A stretch of DNA of 64,000 nucleotides from Porphyrobacter sp. (GCA_017744315.1 JAGIBN010000012.1:1-64000), one strand, 5' to 3'; positions 31,498 through 41,541 are shown, counted from the first letter of the stretch. The notes: generated from the sequence alone by a model not told the origin. Translations and numbers: made by a program.

Positions 31498-32334
31498 CTA
31501 ATCGCCAAGCTTTTTCAACACCAGCGCTCGGGCCCGCCCCCCAAGATCACGATGCAATTCGGAAGCAAAACCCGCTTGTTCGGCGATTCCAGCCACTTGG
31601 TCCGCCTGAGTGGCGCCGATTTCGAGGACGACCACTCCGTTTTTCGTGAGCAGGCGCAGCAATTGCGGGATGAGAACGCGATAGTCATTCAGGCCTTCGG
31701 GCCCGGCAAAGAGCGCTCCCTCAGGCTCCCAGTCGCGCACGGCAGGAGCAATCGGGGCATCCTCTTCCACATAGGGTGGGTTCGCCAGGATGAGGTCGAA
31801 TTCGCCCAGCGCGTCCGCCCAACCCGGCTCGTTCCAATCGCCGCGCACCACCTGCGCGCGGTCGGACAGACCCAGCCGGGACGCATTGGCCGAGGCCACT
31901 TCCAGGGGAGCATCGGCCCGGTCGATACCGATGCCCTCTGCGCCCAGCGTTTCGGCGAGGACAGTGAGCAACAAAGCGCCTGAACCGACACCGCAATCGA
32001 GCACCCGACGGGCAGCTGGCACCGCGCTGAGCGCCGCGGCGACGGTAGTCTCGCTATCCATCCGCGGAATGAGAACGCCTGACGCGACTAGGAATTCTCG
32101 CCCGTAGAACTCCTTCCGCCCGACGATGTACGCGACCGGTTCATGCAGCTCCCGTCGCCCGACTAGACCGGCAAACGTATCGGGCACTCCTGCCTGCATG
32201 TGGCGCAGCAATAGCTCGGAGCGCGACGACCCGAGGGCATGGGCCATGAGTAGCTCCGCATCGAGCCGGGCCGTGTCTGAGACCGGTTCGAGCCGGGTCG
32301 CCGCTTCGCGCAGGGCTTGCGCGACAGTGGTCAT
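31498..32334 (-). CDS. prmC: Peptide chain release factor N5-glutamine methyltransferase
   Basis: A 278-residue methyltransferase acting on the GGQ glutamine of release factors. The SAM motif I is [13 protein letters not shown] and the catalytic NPPY is at 185-188. The start overlaps the prfA stop by 4 bases, so enzyme and substrate are translationally coupled. Cys replaces the more common Leu or Val in motif I (LDCGVGSGA), which is probably neutral. Confidence 0.95.
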   Translation of the reverse strand: MTTVAQALREAATRLEPVSDTARLDAELLMAHALGSSRSELLLRHMQAGVPDTFAGLVGRRELHEPVAYIVGRKEFYGREFLVASGVLIPRMDSETTVAAALSAVPAARRVLDCGVGSGALLLTVLAETLGAEGIGIDRADAPLEVASANASRLGLSDRAQVVRGDWNEPGWADALGEFDLILANPPYVEEDAPIAPAVRDWEPEGALFAGPEGLNDYRVLIPQLLRLLTKNGVVVLEIGATQADQVAGIAEQAGFASELHRDLGGRARALVLKKLGD

Positions 32335-33398
32335 TCGCCGAGCGCGGCCAGCCGCTTGGCCTGGTCTTCGGCGGTCAGCGCGTTCACCAGCTCCCCCAGC
32401 CCCGGACCTTCGAGCACTTCGTCGAGCTTGTGCAGGGTCAACCCGATGCGGTGGTCGGTCACCCGGCCTTGCGGGAAGTTGTAGGTGCGGATGCGCTCCG
32501 AACGGTCGCCAGATCCGACCATGGCCTTGCGCGCCTCGGCCTCGACCCCATGGGCTTCCTCGCGCATCTTTTCGTAGAGGCGTGCACGCAGCACCTGCAT
32601 GGCCTTGGCGCGGTTCTTGTGCTGGCTGCGCTCGTCCTGCTGGATCACCACGATGCCGCTCGGCAAGTGGGTGATGCGGACCGCGGAATCGGTCGTGTTG
32701 ACGTGCTGGCCGCCCGCCCCGGAAGAGCGGTAGATGTCGATCTTGAGGTCCTTATCCTCGATGTGCACGTCGACCTCGGTCGGCTCCGGCAGCACGGCCA
32801 CCGTGGCGGCCGAAGTGTGGATCCGCCCGCCGCTCTCGGTTGCCGGCACGCGCTGGACGCGGTGCACCCCGCTTTCGAACTTGAGCTTGGCGAACACTCC
32901 GGTGCCCGAGACGTTGGCGACGATTTCCTTGAACCCGCCGACATCGCTGGCGTTCATCGAGATCGGCTCGACCTTCCAGCCCTGCTCTCCGGCAAAGCGT
33001 TCGTACATGCGGAAGAGGTCACCCGCGAACAGCGCCGCCTCGTCCCCGCCGGTCCCGGCGCGGATTTCGAGCATTGCCGGACGCGCATCGGCGGCGTCAC
33101 GCGGCAGCAGAGCGATCGACAGCGCCCGCTCTGCCTCGGGCAGGGCCCGGCGCAATTCCGCCAGTTCCTCGTCAGCCAGCGCGCGCATCTCCGGGTCCTC
33201 GGTCAGCGCGGCTAGCTGGACGATCTCGGAGCGCATTTCGCGTACTTCCAGCGCCGCCTTGGCGACGGGCTCGAGTTCGGCATAATCGCGGCTGGCCGTG
33301 ACGAAAGCCTCACCTTCGAGCTGGCCCGAGGCGAGCCGCGCTTCGAGTTCGGCAAAGCGGTTGGCAATCTGCGCTAGGCGCTCTTCGGGGATGGTCAT
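32331..33398 (-). CDS. prfA: Peptide chain release factor 1
   Basis: A 355-residue RF1 that reads UAA/UAG. The tripeptide anticodon PAT is at 185-187 ([15 protein letters not shown]) and the GGQ peptidyl-hydrolase loop is at 229-231 ([17 protein letters not shown]). It overlaps hisS upstream and prmC downstream by 4 bases each, forming a tight translational unit. Confidence 0.97.
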   Translation of the reverse strand: MTIPEERLAQIANRFAELEARLASGQLEGEAFVTASRDYAELEPVAKAALEVREMRSEIVQLAALTEDPEMRALADEELAELRRALPEAERALSIALLPRDAADARPAMLEIRAGTGGDEAALFAGDLFRMYERFAGEQGWKVEPISMNASDVGGFKEIVANVSGTGVFAKLKFESGVHRVQRVPATESGGRIHTSAATVAVLPEPTEVDVHIEDKDLKIDIYRSSGAGGQHVNTTDSAVRITHLPSGIVVIQQDERSQHKNRAKAMQVLRARLYEKMREEAHGVEAEARKAMVGSGDRSERIRTYNFPQGRVTDHRIGLTLHKLDEVLEGPGLGELVNALTAEDQAKRLAALGE

Positions 33399-34651
33399 TG
33401 GCCCTGGGCCAGGATCAACGGCAAGACCACCGCGTCGATCTTCTCCACCCAGTCGTCAGGGCCGCGCAGGCTCCGCACAATCTGATCCTCGTTGTGCGTG
33501 AAGCCGAGGATTACCCGAGCGTCCGCCTTCACGGCCTTGTCGAAGCGCTTCCGCGGAGAACCGCTGGCGATCATGTCGGCCGAGAAGCCGGCGCGGCGGA
33601 GCTGAGCGAGCGATTGCTGCGCCACCCGCAGGGCGCGATCGTCTTCGACCGCCAGAATAACGTCGAGCGTCTCGATCGCGACTTTGCCCGCAACCTCGAC
33701 CAGCATCGCCAGCCGCTCGATCCCGGCAGCCCAGCCGACCGCCGGTGTCGGCGCGCCGCCAAGGCTCTGCATCAGCCCGTCGTAGCGCCCGCCACCGAGC
33801 ACAGTGCCCTGCGCCCCCAGCCGGTCGGTGACGAACTCGAATGCGGTATGGCGATAGTAGTCGAGCCCGCGCACCAGCGCCGGATTGCGCGTCCAGGCGA
33901 CGCCCGCGGCATCGAGGCCGTCGGTCACCTGCAGGAAGAACCGCTCGGCCTCGCCGCTGAGGAAGTCGTCGATGCGCGGGGCGTTGTGGACCAGCGCCTT
34001 GTCGCGCGGGTCCTTGCTGTCGAGGATGCGCAGCGGGTTCTTTTCGAGCCGCTCCTGCGAATCTTCGGACAGCGCATCGCGGGATTCGCGGAAATGCTCG
34101 ACCAGCGCCGCGCGCCAGGCCTCGCGGCTCTCCGCATCGCCCAGCGTGTTGAGCTGCAGCGTCACGCCATCGGCAATCCCAAGCTCTTTCAGAAGCTGGT
34201 CGGCCATTGCGAGCAGCTCGACATCGGCATGCGGCTCGCCCGCGCCGATGATCTCGGCGTCGATCTGGTGGAACTGGCGGTAACGGCCCTTCTGCGGACG
34301 TTCGTACCGGAACAGCGGGCCGTGAGTCGCGACCTTGAGCGGCGCGTACTGCTGCCAGCCGTCGGTGAGGTAGGCGCGGGCGATACCAGCGGTGAATTCC
34401 GGACGCAGGGTCAGCGACTCTCCGCCGCGATCCTCGAAGCTGTACATTTCCTTCGAGACCACGTCGGTCGTTTCGCCGAGCGAGCGGCTGAACACCTCGG
34501 TCTTTTCGAACACCGGCATTTCGACGCGGCGGAAGCGGTAGAGTTTGCGCACCCGGTCGAAGGTTTCGACCACGTGTGCGAAAGCTTCGGCCTCGGCGCC
34601 GAAGATGTCCTGCGTGCCCCTGATGGGCTTGGGAGTTTCGATCCTGCTCAT
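33395..34651 (-). CDS. hisS: Histidyl-tRNA synthetase
   Basis: A 418-residue class II synthetase. The opening is [15 protein letters not shown], motif 2 includes [20 protein letters not shown], and the His-specific motif is [12 protein letters not shown]. The C-terminal anticodon domain begins at about residue 325. It is the first gene of the minus-strand run hisS-prfA-prmC-DUF4167-lnt-metK. The transcription start would lie in 34652-34735, where no clear promoter is visible. Confidence 0.97.
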   Translation of the reverse strand: MSRIETPKPIRGTQDIFGAEAEAFAHVVETFDRVRKLYRFRRVEMPVFEKTEVFSRSLGETTDVVSKEMYSFEDRGGESLTLRPEFTAGIARAYLTDGWQQYAPLKVATHGPLFRYERPQKGRYRQFHQIDAEIIGAGEPHADVELLAMADQLLKELGIADGVTLQLNTLGDAESREAWRAALVEHFRESRDALSEDSQERLEKNPLRILDSKDPRDKALVHNAPRIDDFLSGEAERFFLQVTDGLDAAGVAWTRNPALVRGLDYYRHTAFEFVTDRLGAQGTVLGGGRYDGLMQSLGGAPTPAVGWAAGIERLAMLVEVAGKVAIETLDVILAVEDDRALRVAQQSLAQLRRAGFSADMIASGSPRKRFDKAVKADARVILGFTHNEDQIVRSLRGPDDWVEKIDAVVLPLILAQGQ

Positions 34652-34735
34652 GCGCCCCGGCGCTTAGCTGCAAAGCGCGGGTTCGCAAAGACGCGTTGCT
34701 GGCGCCGGTGCCGGGAAAGGCGCTATGGTGTCGAT

Positions 34736-35398
34736 GTGAACCCGGCGCCTACCCGTCTCTCGATCGGCAATCGTATTGCCCCGCCGCGGTTCCTGCTGTT
34801 CCTGGGCGTGCTTGTACTGTCCTACGCCGGATATCGATTGAGCTTCGAACAACGCGGCTGGCTCGATGGGATCGCGGTCGCGTTCGATCTCGCTTCGCTT
34901 GCGTTTCTCGCCTCGCTCGGCGGTCTGGTGCGTTATTCGACGCCCGACGAGATGCGCAGCCACGCGGCGGCGAACGATGCCAACCGGGTGCTGGTGCTTT
35001 TGCTCACCACCCTGCTGACGGCGGTGGCGATGGCGGCGATCATCGGCGAGCTCGACGGCGCGCGAAATGGCGATCCCGGCTCGGTCGTCAGACTAGTGGG
35101 AACTCTGATCTTGGTCTGGCTCTTCGCCAACGCGGTCTACGCGCTGCACTATGCCCACGCGTTCTATGCCAGCGCTACGGACGGCGGTGACTCGGGCGGC
35201 CTGGAGTTTCCGGGAACGCAAACGCCCGACTACCACGACTTCGCCTATTTCGCGTTCACGCTCGGGATGACGTTCCAGACCTCCGACGTGCAGATCACGC
35301 GCACCTCTATGCGCCGGATCGTGCTGCTGCACACCTTCGGCGCATTCCTGTTCAACATCGGACTGATCGCCTTCGCGATCAACGTGCTCGGGGGTTAG
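34736..35398 (+). CDS. DUF1345-family membrane protein
   Basis: A 220-residue protein with about five membrane segments and the DUF1345 hallmarks: TPDEMRSHAAANDANR after the second helix, NAVYALHYAHAFYA, and the C-terminal FAYFAFTLGMTFQTSDVQIT. Function unknown. The frame runs open far upstream as the antisense of hisS, so I start at the GTG at 34736, just outside hisS; the start is a judgement call. It converges with the luciferase-like gene across a short hairpin. Confidence 0.85.
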   Translation: MNPAPTRLSIGNRIAPPRFLLFLGVLVLSYAGYRLSFEQRGWLDGIAVAFDLASLAFLASLGGLVRYSTPDEMRSHAAANDANRVLVLLLTTLLTAVAMAAIIGELDGARNGDPGSVVRLVGTLILVWLFANAVYALHYAHAFYASATDGGDSGGLEFPGTQTPDYHDFAYFAFTLGMTFQTSDVQITRTSMRRIVLLHTFGAFLFNIGLIAFAINVLGG

Positions 35399-35399
35399 T

Positions 35400-35423
35400 T
35401 CCCCTCCCGCTCACGGGAGGGGA
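35400..35423. repeat. Short REP-like hairpin between convergent genes
   Basis: A perfect 10-bp inverted repeat (TCCCCTCCCG 35400-35409, CTCA loop, CGGGAGGGGA 35414-35423). Its arms are identical to those of the element at 61829-61858, differing only in the loop. Likely a bidirectional terminator. Confidence 0.85.
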
Positions 35424-35429
35424 GACCAC

Positions 35430-36539
35430 TTACTCCGCCGCCTCCAGGAAGCGATCGTCTATCGAGACCTCGGCTTCCCAGCTCTTCACCTCGGGCAGCA
35501 CCTTCTCGGCGAACAGGTGCATGTTCTTGAGCGCCTCTTCCTGCGGCATGCCGCCGAAGTAGAGGTGCGGGAAGAATCCCTGCGGCTTGAAGGCTTCCTT
35601 GAGCTCCCACATCCGATCGAGGATCATCTGCGGGGTGCCGGTAACCGCGCCATGGCCGAAGTTCTGGCAGTATTCCTCCACCGCCTCGGGCGGCATGGTC
35701 ATGTTCTCGTAGTTCTCGTAGCCCTTGATGTCCTTGAAGGTACCAGGCTTGTCGAGGCTGTAGTTCTTGACCGCGGCGCGCATCGTGTTGGCGAGGTACT
35801 TGTGGCCTTGCGCCTCCGCGAAGCCGGCATCCTCGTCGATGTAGAAGTTGCCGCTGACCATCGGCGCCGGCGGGCGGGTGCCCGGGCCATGCACTTCCTG
35901 CCATACCTCGTTGTACTTGTCGGGCCCGACCTCCTTGCCGCGCTGGGGCAGCATCAGGACCATGTTGCCGAAGCCGTGGCGCGCCGCCGCGAACATCGAG
36001 GTGCCCGAGAGCGAGCCGCAGAACTTGCGCCCCTCGAAGCTCCTGAACGGCCGCGGCCGCAGCTCGACTCGCGGCTGGCTGATGGTTTCGGTCTCGCCTT
36101 CGAGGATGCCGGTTTCGATCGCCGGAATGACCAGGTCGAGCACGTCGTTGTAGAGCGCGCGCGACTTGTTCTGGTCGATCCGCAGACCATGGAATTCGTC
36201 AGGGGAGAGCCCGCCGCCGAAGCCCAGGATCGCCCGGCCGCCGGACATGATGTCGAGGTTGATGATCGCTTCGGCCAGCCGCACCGGATCGCGCCACGGT
36301 GCGATGATGACCTGGGTCCCCAGCTTCACCCGCTTCGTTCTACCGGCGATGTAGCTCAGGAGCTGCAGCGGATCGTTCGACATAGAATAGTCGGTGAAGT
36401 GGTGCTCGGTGATCCACACCGAATCGAAGCCGAGTTCTTCGGCGAGGACGAGATTCTCGACCTCTTCGCGGATGAACCGGGTGTCGGAATAGCTGTCGCC
36501 GCGCTGGTGCGCGAATCCAGAGGCAAGGCCTACGTGCAT
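35430..36539 (-). CDS. LLM-class flavin-dependent oxidoreductase
   Basis: A 369-residue bacterial luciferase-like monooxygenase. It opens MHVGLASGFAHQRGDSYSD, followed by EELGFDSVWITEHHFTDY and GGRAILGFGGGLSPDEFHGL, the family barrel segments that hold FMNH2. Such enzymes oxidise diverse organics; the substrate cannot be read. The ATG at 36539 with AGAGGAAACC upstream is preferred to an in-frame extension to 36632 that lacks family similarity. The 203-base upstream region (36540-36742) is shared with the divergent ppa gene and must hold both promoters. Confidence 0.9.
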   Translation of the reverse strand: MHVGLASGFAHQRGDSYSDTRFIREEVENLVLAEELGFDSVWITEHHFTDYSMSNDPLQLLSYIAGRTKRVKLGTQVIIAPWRDPVRLAEAIINLDIMSGGRAILGFGGGLSPDEFHGLRIDQNKSRALYNDVLDLVIPAIETGILEGETETISQPRVELRPRPFRSFEGRKFCGSLSGTSMFAAARHGFGNMVLMLPQRGKEVGPDKYNEVWQEVHGPGTRPPAPMVSGNFYIDEDAGFAEAQGHKYLANTMRAAVKNYSLDKPGTFKDIKGYENYENMTMPPEAVEEYCQNFGHGAVTGTPQMILDRMWELKEAFKPQGFFPHLYFGGMPQEEALKNMHLFAEKVLPEVKSWEAEVSIDDRFLEAAE

Positions 36540-36742
36540 CGGTTTCCTCTCATCCAGGGCTTGCGGCTCGTTATGCGCCCGTCTTGCCGCCTTGGTGGAA
36601 CGGGTGATGCCGCAGATTTGCGCGCACGGCAATTCGCTCTCGCCAAGCCGCAGCCCATGCTCTAGGCGCCCCGAAAAAATGAGGGCCCGAAAAGGGCCAA
36701 GAATAGGGGGGGAGCCAGACTACCTGATGGAAGCGAGCCTTA

Positions 36743-37279
36743 ATGCGTATCGAACACATTCCGACCGGCGATAATCCGCCCGAGAGCCTGAACGTCATCA
36801 TCGAGGTTCCGACCGGCGGCGAACCGGTAAAGTACGAATTCGACAAGAAGAGCGGCGCCCTGTTCGTCGACCGCATCCTGCACACTCCGATGCGTTATCC
36901 GGCGAACTACGGTTTCGTGCCACACACCCTGTCGCCCGACGGCGATCCGCTGGACGCGCTGGTCATTTCGCGCTCGCCCTTCATCCCGGGCTGCGTCGTC
37001 CGCGCCCGCCCGATCGGCGTGCTGGTGCTCGAAGACGAGCATGGTGGTGACGAGAAGCTGATCTGCGTGCCGGTCGATTCGACGTTCCCGTATTATTCGG
37101 ACGTCGGCGAACGCGAAGACCTGCCTTCGATCGTGCTTCAGCAGATCGAGCACTTCTTCAAGCACTACAAGGACCTGGAATCCGAAAAGTGGGTACGGGT
37201 CGGCGAGTGGGGCGATGCCGCCCAGGCACGCCAGGTAACGATCGAAGCCATCGAGCGTTACAACCAGGCAGCCGCCTGA
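36743..37279 (+). CDS. ppa: Inorganic pyrophosphatase
   Basis: A 178-residue family I soluble pyrophosphatase, hydrolysing PPi with Mg2+. The metal-binding signature DGDPLDALV and the upstream YEFDKKSGALFVDRILHTPMRYP are characteristic. It is essential for pulling biosynthetic reactions. The ATG at 36743 matches the family start MRIEHIPTG. It is divergent from the LLM gene and convergent with a DUF1801 gene 10 bases away. Confidence 0.97.
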   Translation: MRIEHIPTGDNPPESLNVIIEVPTGGEPVKYEFDKKSGALFVDRILHTPMRYPANYGFVPHTLSPDGDPLDALVISRSPFIPGCVVRARPIGVLVLEDEHGGDEKLICVPVDSTFPYYSDVGEREDLPSIVLQQIEHFFKHYKDLESEKWVRVGEWGDAAQARQVTIEAIERYNQAAA

Positions 37280-37289
37280 CTTTATTCGA

Positions 37290-37742
37290 TTAGGCGGGGC
37301 GGCGCGGTCGCTGCCTCGCCGAAATCGACTTGATGACCAGCCTGCCCTCGACCGTGGGGTCCAGCGGCGGCTCGACCAGATCCAGCGCGGCAGCGATCAG
37401 CGATTCGACCTCGGGTCTCGCGAATTCGGCTGCATCCTGGAAGCGGATGTGGCGGATGATCGTGCCACTGCCCTGCAACAGACCCGCGGGATCGTCCAGC
37501 AAGGCTCCCTTGAAGAAGAACAGGCTCACCCACCGCGGGTAAAGCACCACCGAGATGATGACGCCCGAGGACGAATGGTCCCGGGCAAAGCCCACGCCAA
37601 GCGCGTTGTAGTTGTCGTAAACCAGGGCGTTGGCCTGGGGAATCCGCGCCCGCATCTGCGCGATGAGAGATCGGCCCAGCTCCGCCACTTCCGGCGAATA
37701 GCGCTCGATCATCCGTTCGAGCGCTTCGGCCTCGGTCCCCAT
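37290..37742 (-). CDS. DUF1801-family protein
   Basis: A 150-residue protein of the DUF1801/YdhG-like fold: ALVYDNYNALGVGFARDHSS, then VVLYPRWVSLFFFKGALLDDP and GTIIRHIRF. The structural family is related to frataxin-like and SufE-like folds, but function is unknown. It is followed downstream on the other strand by ppa (10 bases away, convergent). The next minus-strand gene upstream (37767) is only 24 bases away, suggesting one transcript. Confidence 0.85.
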   Translation of the reverse strand: MGTEAEALERMIERYSPEVAELGRSLIAQMRARIPQANALVYDNYNALGVGFARDHSSSGVIISVVLYPRWVSLFFFKGALLDDPAGLLQGSGTIIRHIRFQDAAEFARPEVESLIAAALDLVEPPLDPTVEGRLVIKSISARQRPRRPA

Positions 37743-37766
37743 GTCGAGTGACCCGGAGGCGCTACA

Positions 37767-38162
37767 TCAGTAAAGGAAGGTGTAAGCGACCTTGAACAGT
37801 CCGGTAAGGACGAAGGGAAGTCCCAGCGCGCAAAGCCACAGAATCAGGCGGTCGCGCTTGAAGCGGTCGGCCAGCTCGGGATTGGCGGCGTCGTTGTCGC
37901 TCAGCCCGTCCCAGCGCTGCTCGAACATGCGGCAGGCTGGAATGATCGCGGCAACCAGGACTATCAGGGCGAAGTAGGGGAGGATCGAACTGTGGCCGCT
38001 CTTGAGCGCGCCCATCGTCACGAAAATCTGCAGGCCCGTGTATACCAGCAGCGCATAAGCGACGTGGTCGCTCATCTTGCGTCGCCAATCGAGCTTCTTA
38101 CCAACTGACTTCTTATCGGCCGCCTTTGGCGTTGCCGCAGATTCCCGGAGCGTCTTGTTCAC
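37767..38162 (-). CDS. Conserved membrane protein, three predicted spans
   Basis: A 131-residue protein with a basic N-terminal tail (about 1-30, Lys/Arg rich) and hydrophobic segments near 33-52, 57-80 and 108-130. The GTG at 38162 is chosen because AGGAGG lies at good spacing upstream; an in-frame TTG/ATG further out gives a 157-residue version without a ribosome site. I recognise no domain. It resembles small sphingomonad hypothetical membrane proteins. Confidence 0.7.
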   Translation of the reverse strand: MNKTLRESAATPKAADKKSVGKKLDWRRKMSDHVAYALLVYTGLQIFVTMGALKSGHSSILPYFALIVLVAAIIPACRMFEQRWDGLSDNDAANPELADRFKRDRLILWLCALGLPFVLTGLFKVAYTFLY

Positions 38163-38330
38163 GCGCCTTTCCTCCTCTGCATTCCCGACTCGAACTATCT
38201 CACCAAGGTGACAGTGTTTCAAGAGTAGTAACCTTGTCACTCCGCCTTAGGTTCCGAACGTGTCATGCAGGAATCCTGCCAACGGGGTTCAAACCGCCGC
38301 AAGTCGTGCTAAAGGACTGAACCAGAAGCC

Positions 38331-39143
38331 ATGACCCCGCTCGACGAAACCGCCCTCGACACCCACGCCCTCGCCTCCGCCATGGCAGAGGCGCCCGCCA
38401 ATGCCGCGCCGCCGATCCCGCAAGGCGGGCTCGAGGTGGTGTCCATCGCCAAGAGCTATGACAAGCGCGCCGTCCTGTCGGACATCTCGCTGACGGTCGG
38501 CAAGGGAGAGGTGCTCGGGCTGCTCGGCCCCAACGGCGCCGGCAAGACGACCTGCTTCTATTCGATCATGGGCCTCGTCCGTCCGGACAGCGGCCGCATC
38601 CTGATGGATGGCGTCGATGTCACGAAGCTCCCGATGTACCGTCGCGCGATCCTCGGCCTCGGCTACCTGCCCCAGGAAACCTCGATTTTCCGCGGGATGA
38701 CGGTGGAGCAGAACATCAATTGCGTGCTCGAGATGGTCGAGCCCGACAAGCACGTCCGCGCGGCCGAGCTCGATCGGCTGCTTGAGGAATTCCATCTCAC
38801 CCGTTTGCGCGGCAGCCCGGCGATGGCCCTGTCGGGCGGCGAGCGGCGGCGGTGCGAGATTGCCCGTGCGCTGGCGGCCAAGCCTTCGATCATGCTGCTG
38901 GACGAACCGTTCGCGGGGATCGATCCGCTGTCGATTGGCGACATCCGCGAACTGGTCAAAGACCTCAAGCGCCGCGGCATCGGCGTGCTGATCACCGACC
39001 ACAACGTGCGCGAGACGCTCGATATCGTCGATCGCGCCTGCATCATCTACGGCGGACAGGTGCTGTTCGCCGGAAGTCCCGAGGATCTGGTCGCCGACCC
39101 CAATGTGCGGCGGCTCTACCTCGGTGAGAGCTTCACCCTTTAG
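38331..39143 (+). CDS. lptB: LPS export ABC transporter ATP-binding protein
   Basis: A 270-residue ATPase that powers lipopolysaccharide transport with LptFG. Walker A is GPNGAGKT (66-73), the signature is LSGGERRRCEIARAL, and Walker B/catalytic Glu is IMLLDEPFAGIDP. The DHNVRETLDIVDRACIIY segment is typical of LptB. There is a 30-residue disordered N-terminal extension. rpoN follows 25 bases later, the usual alphaproteobacterial order, but lptC and lptA are not upstream as they often are. Confidence 0.96.
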   Translation: MTPLDETALDTHALASAMAEAPANAAPPIPQGGLEVVSIAKSYDKRAVLSDISLTVGKGEVLGLLGPNGAGKTTCFYSIMGLVRPDSGRILMDGVDVTKLPMYRRAILGLGYLPQETSIFRGMTVEQNINCVLEMVEPDKHVRAAELDRLLEEFHLTRLRGSPAMALSGGERRRCEIARALAAKPSIMLLDEPFAGIDPLSIGDIRELVKDLKRRGIGVLITDHNVRETLDIVDRACIIYGGQVLFAGSPEDLVADPNVRRLYLGESFTL

Positions 39144-39168
39144 GTCGGGCTTGGGGGGAGGCTGATCG

Positions 39169-40638
39169 ATGGCACTGGGGCCTCGGCTCGACCTGCGGCA
39201 ATCCCAGTCGCTGACGATGACGCCGCAGCTCCAGCAGGCGATCAAGCTGCTGGCGCTGTCCAACCTCGAAATCGAAGCCTTCATCGGTGACGCGCTCGAC
39301 AACAACCCGTTGCTCGAAGCGGGAGAACTTTCTCTCGAACGCCAGGCCGAACCTGACACGCGCGAAGAAGCGCCTGAGACCCCCTCGTCCGACGAACTCA
39401 TCTTGCGCGGCCAGGGTGAAGCCGATGCGCCACTCGACATCGACGTCACCGCGCTCGACCGTGACCGCGACACCGGCGACTGGTCGGCCACCGCCTCGAT
39501 GGGTGGGAGCGAAGCGGGGCCGGACATCGACGAACGCGGCGATGATGAGCCTACGCTCGCCGAGCATCTCGAAGCGCAGATCGGCGCCGTCACCTCGAAC
39601 CACGAACTGCTGTTCGTCGCCCGCCATCTGATCGGGCTGATCGACGAGGTCGGCTATCTCACCACGCCGTTGCTCGAAATAGCGGACAGCCTCGGCGTCC
39701 CGCTGGCGCGCGTGGAAGAGGCACTTGCGATCGTGCAGACACTCGATCCGACCGGGGTCGGCGCACGCAGCTTGTCCGAGTGCATCGCCCTCCAGGCCAG
39801 GGAGGCCGACCGCTACGATCCCTGCATGGCGCGGCTGATCGACAACCTCGAACTCGTAGCCAGGGGTGAGTTCGCCCGACTCAAGCGCATGTGCGACGTC
39901 GATGACGAGGATTTCGCCGACATGCTCGTCGAACTGCGCGGCTACGATCCAAAGCCGGGCCTGCGATTCGGCGGCGGTGAGCGAGCCCCCATCGTGCCCG
40001 ACATCCTCATCTCCGGCGATGGCGACAAGGGCTGGGAGATCGCGTTGAACCAGGCGACGCTTCCGCGCCTGATCATCAACCGCCCCTACTACGTCGAGCT
40101 GCGCGGTGGTTGCGTTGAACGCGGGGCTCGCCGCTGGCTGAGCGAGCGGTTGTCGGAAGCGAACTCGCTGATCAAGGCGCTCGACCAGAGGCAAAAGACC
40201 ATCCTCAAGGTCGCTGCCGAGATCGTGAAGCAGCAGGAAGGTTTCTTCCGCCGCGGCGTATCGCATCTTCGCCCGTTGACCATGCGCATGGTGGCCGAAG
40301 CGATCGAGATGCACGAGAGCACGGTCAGCCGGGTCGCATCGAACAAGTACCTCAACTGCGGCCGCGGCACTTTCGAGCTCAAGTACTTCTTCACCAGCGG
40401 CGTCGCTTCGGCCGATGGCGAAGGGGCGGTGTCCGCCGAGACCGTGAAGGCGCAGATCCGTTCGCTGTGCGACGCCGAAAGCGCGGACGACATTCTTTCC
40501 GACGACAAGCTCGTCGAACTGCTCAAGGCCAAAGGCTTCGACCTCGCCCGCCGGACGGTCGCCAAGTATCGTGAGGCGATCGGGATCGGCTCTTCGGTCC
40601 AGCGCCGCCGGCAGAAAAAGTTGGCCCGCGTCGCATAG
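39169..40638 (+). CDS. rpoN: RNA polymerase sigma-54 factor
   Basis: A 489-residue sigma-54. The Gln/Leu-rich N-terminal activator-interaction region (LDLRQSQSLTMTPQLQQAIKLL), an acidic region II, the core-binding domain, the HTH (TMRMVAEAIEMHESTVSRVA) and the RpoN box (ARRTVAKYRE near the C-terminus) are all present. It transcribes genes with -24/-12 promoters, with enhancer-binding activators. It probably shares a transcript with lptB. ctrA follows after 133 bases with its own regulatory region. Confidence 0.97.
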   Translation: MALGPRLDLRQSQSLTMTPQLQQAIKLLALSNLEIEAFIGDALDNNPLLEAGELSLERQAEPDTREEAPETPSSDELILRGQGEADAPLDIDVTALDRDRDTGDWSATASMGGSEAGPDIDERGDDEPTLAEHLEAQIGAVTSNHELLFVARHLIGLIDEVGYLTTPLLEIADSLGVPLARVEEALAIVQTLDPTGVGARSLSECIALQAREADRYDPCMARLIDNLELVARGEFARLKRMCDVDDEDFADMLVELRGYDPKPGLRFGGGERAPIVPDILISGDGDKGWEIALNQATLPRLIINRPYYVELRGGCVERGARRWLSERLSEANSLIKALDQRQKTILKVAAEIVKQQEGFFRRGVSHLRPLTMRMVAEAIEMHESTVSRVASNKYLNCGRGTFELKYFFTSGVASADGEGAVSAETVKAQIRSLCDAESADDILSDDKLVELLKAKGFDLARRTVAKYREAIGIGSSVQRRRQKKLARVA

Positions 40639-40673
40639 CGGAAATCCCGTATGACCCGAATCTCGCGAAATGG

Positions 40674-40690
40674 TTAAAGGAAAAATTAAC
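40674..40690 (+). promoter_or_regulatory. CtrA-like half-sites upstream of ctrA
   Basis: TTAA (40674-40677) and TTAAC (40686-40690) recur with an 8-base spacer; the CtrA consensus is TTAA-N7-TTAAC. A third TTAA is at 40715-40718. Off by one in spacing, so only suggestive of autoregulation. Confidence 0.35.
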
Positions 40691-40771
40691 CTTTTTCGTT
40701 GAGAGATGTCGTGGTTAATTCCGGGCAACACCTGTTAGCGTGACGTTACCAGGAGCTCTAGGGGGACAGCG

Positions 40772-41467
40772 ATGCGAGTTCTGTTGATCGAGGACGAGCC
40801 GACGACCGCCAAGGCGATCGAGCTCATGCTCACGACCGAGGGGTTCAACGTCTATTCGACCGATCTGGGCGAAGAGGGTTTGGACCTGGGCAAGCTGTAT
40901 GATTACGACATCATCCTGCTCGACCTCAACCTGCCTGACATGCACGGCTATGACGTGCTTAAGAAACTGCGCGTCGCCAAGGTGCAGACGCCGGTGCTGA
41001 TCCTTTCCGGCATTTCGGAAATGGATTCCAAGATTCGCAGCTTCGGCTTCGGTGCCGACGACTATGTGACCAAGCCGTTCCACCGCGACGAGCTGATCGC
41101 CCGCATCCACGCCGTGGTGCGCCGCTCGAAGGGTCATTCGCAATCGGTTATCCGTACCGGCAAGCTGGCGGTTAACCTCGACGCCAAGACCGTGGAAGTC
41201 GATGGCGCGCGCGTTCACCTGACGGGCAAGGAATACGCCATGCTGGAGCTGCTTTCGCTCCGCAAGGGCACGACCTTGACCAAGGAAATGTTCCTCAACC
41301 ACCTTTATGGCGGCATGGACGAACCCGAACTGAAGATCATCGACGTCTTCATCTGCAAGCTGCGCAAGAAGCTCTCGAGCGCTTGCGAGGGCGAAAACTA
41401 CATCGAGACCGTCTGGGGTCGTGGCTACGTGCTGCGTGATCCGGGCGAAGAGGTCGAAGCGGCCTGA
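40772..41467 (+). CDS. ctrA: Cell-cycle transcriptional regulator CtrA
   Basis: A 231-residue OmpR-type response regulator. The receiver has Asp51 ([14 protein letters not shown]) with acidic pocket E7/D8 and Lys in VTKPF. The C-terminal winged helix includes [24 protein letters not shown] text (here [19 protein letters not shown]) and [24 protein letters not shown], which is diagnostic of CtrA. The protein ends in Ala-Ala, compatible with ClpXP recognition. CtrA controls cell cycle, motility and gene-transfer functions in alphaproteobacteria. A monocistronic unit with terminator at 41509. Confidence 0.97.
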   Translation: MRVLLIEDEPTTAKAIELMLTTEGFNVYSTDLGEEGLDLGKLYDYDIILLDLNLPDMHGYDVLKKLRVAKVQTPVLILSGISEMDSKIRSFGFGADDYVTKPFHRDELIARIHAVVRRSKGHSQSVIRTGKLAVNLDAKTVEVDGARVHLTGKEYAMLELLSLRKGTTLTKEMFLNHLYGGMDEPELKIIDVFICKLRKKLSSACEGENYIETVWGRGYVLRDPGEEVEAA

Positions 41468-41508
41468 GAAATTTCTCCTAGTTAACTATCGTACTCCTAG
41501 AGACTTTC

Positions 41509-41541
41509 GGCCCGCTTCCCCTGGAGGCGGGCCTTTTTCTT
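41509..41541 (+). terminator. Intrinsic terminator of ctrA
   Basis: A 7-bp GC stem (41509-41515 with 41527-41533) with an 11-base loop, followed by TTTTTCTTT, 41 bases after the ctrA stop. Confidence 0.85.

Noticed and set aside
33398..34735. Upstream extension of the DUF1345 gene over hisS
   Set aside because: It is antisense to hisS; family similarity begins near the GTG at 34736.
36684..36699. Hairpin GGCCC...GGGCC with nearby A/T run before ppa
   Set aside because: Only 5 bp of stem and no clear terminated gene on that strand; too weak to call a terminator.
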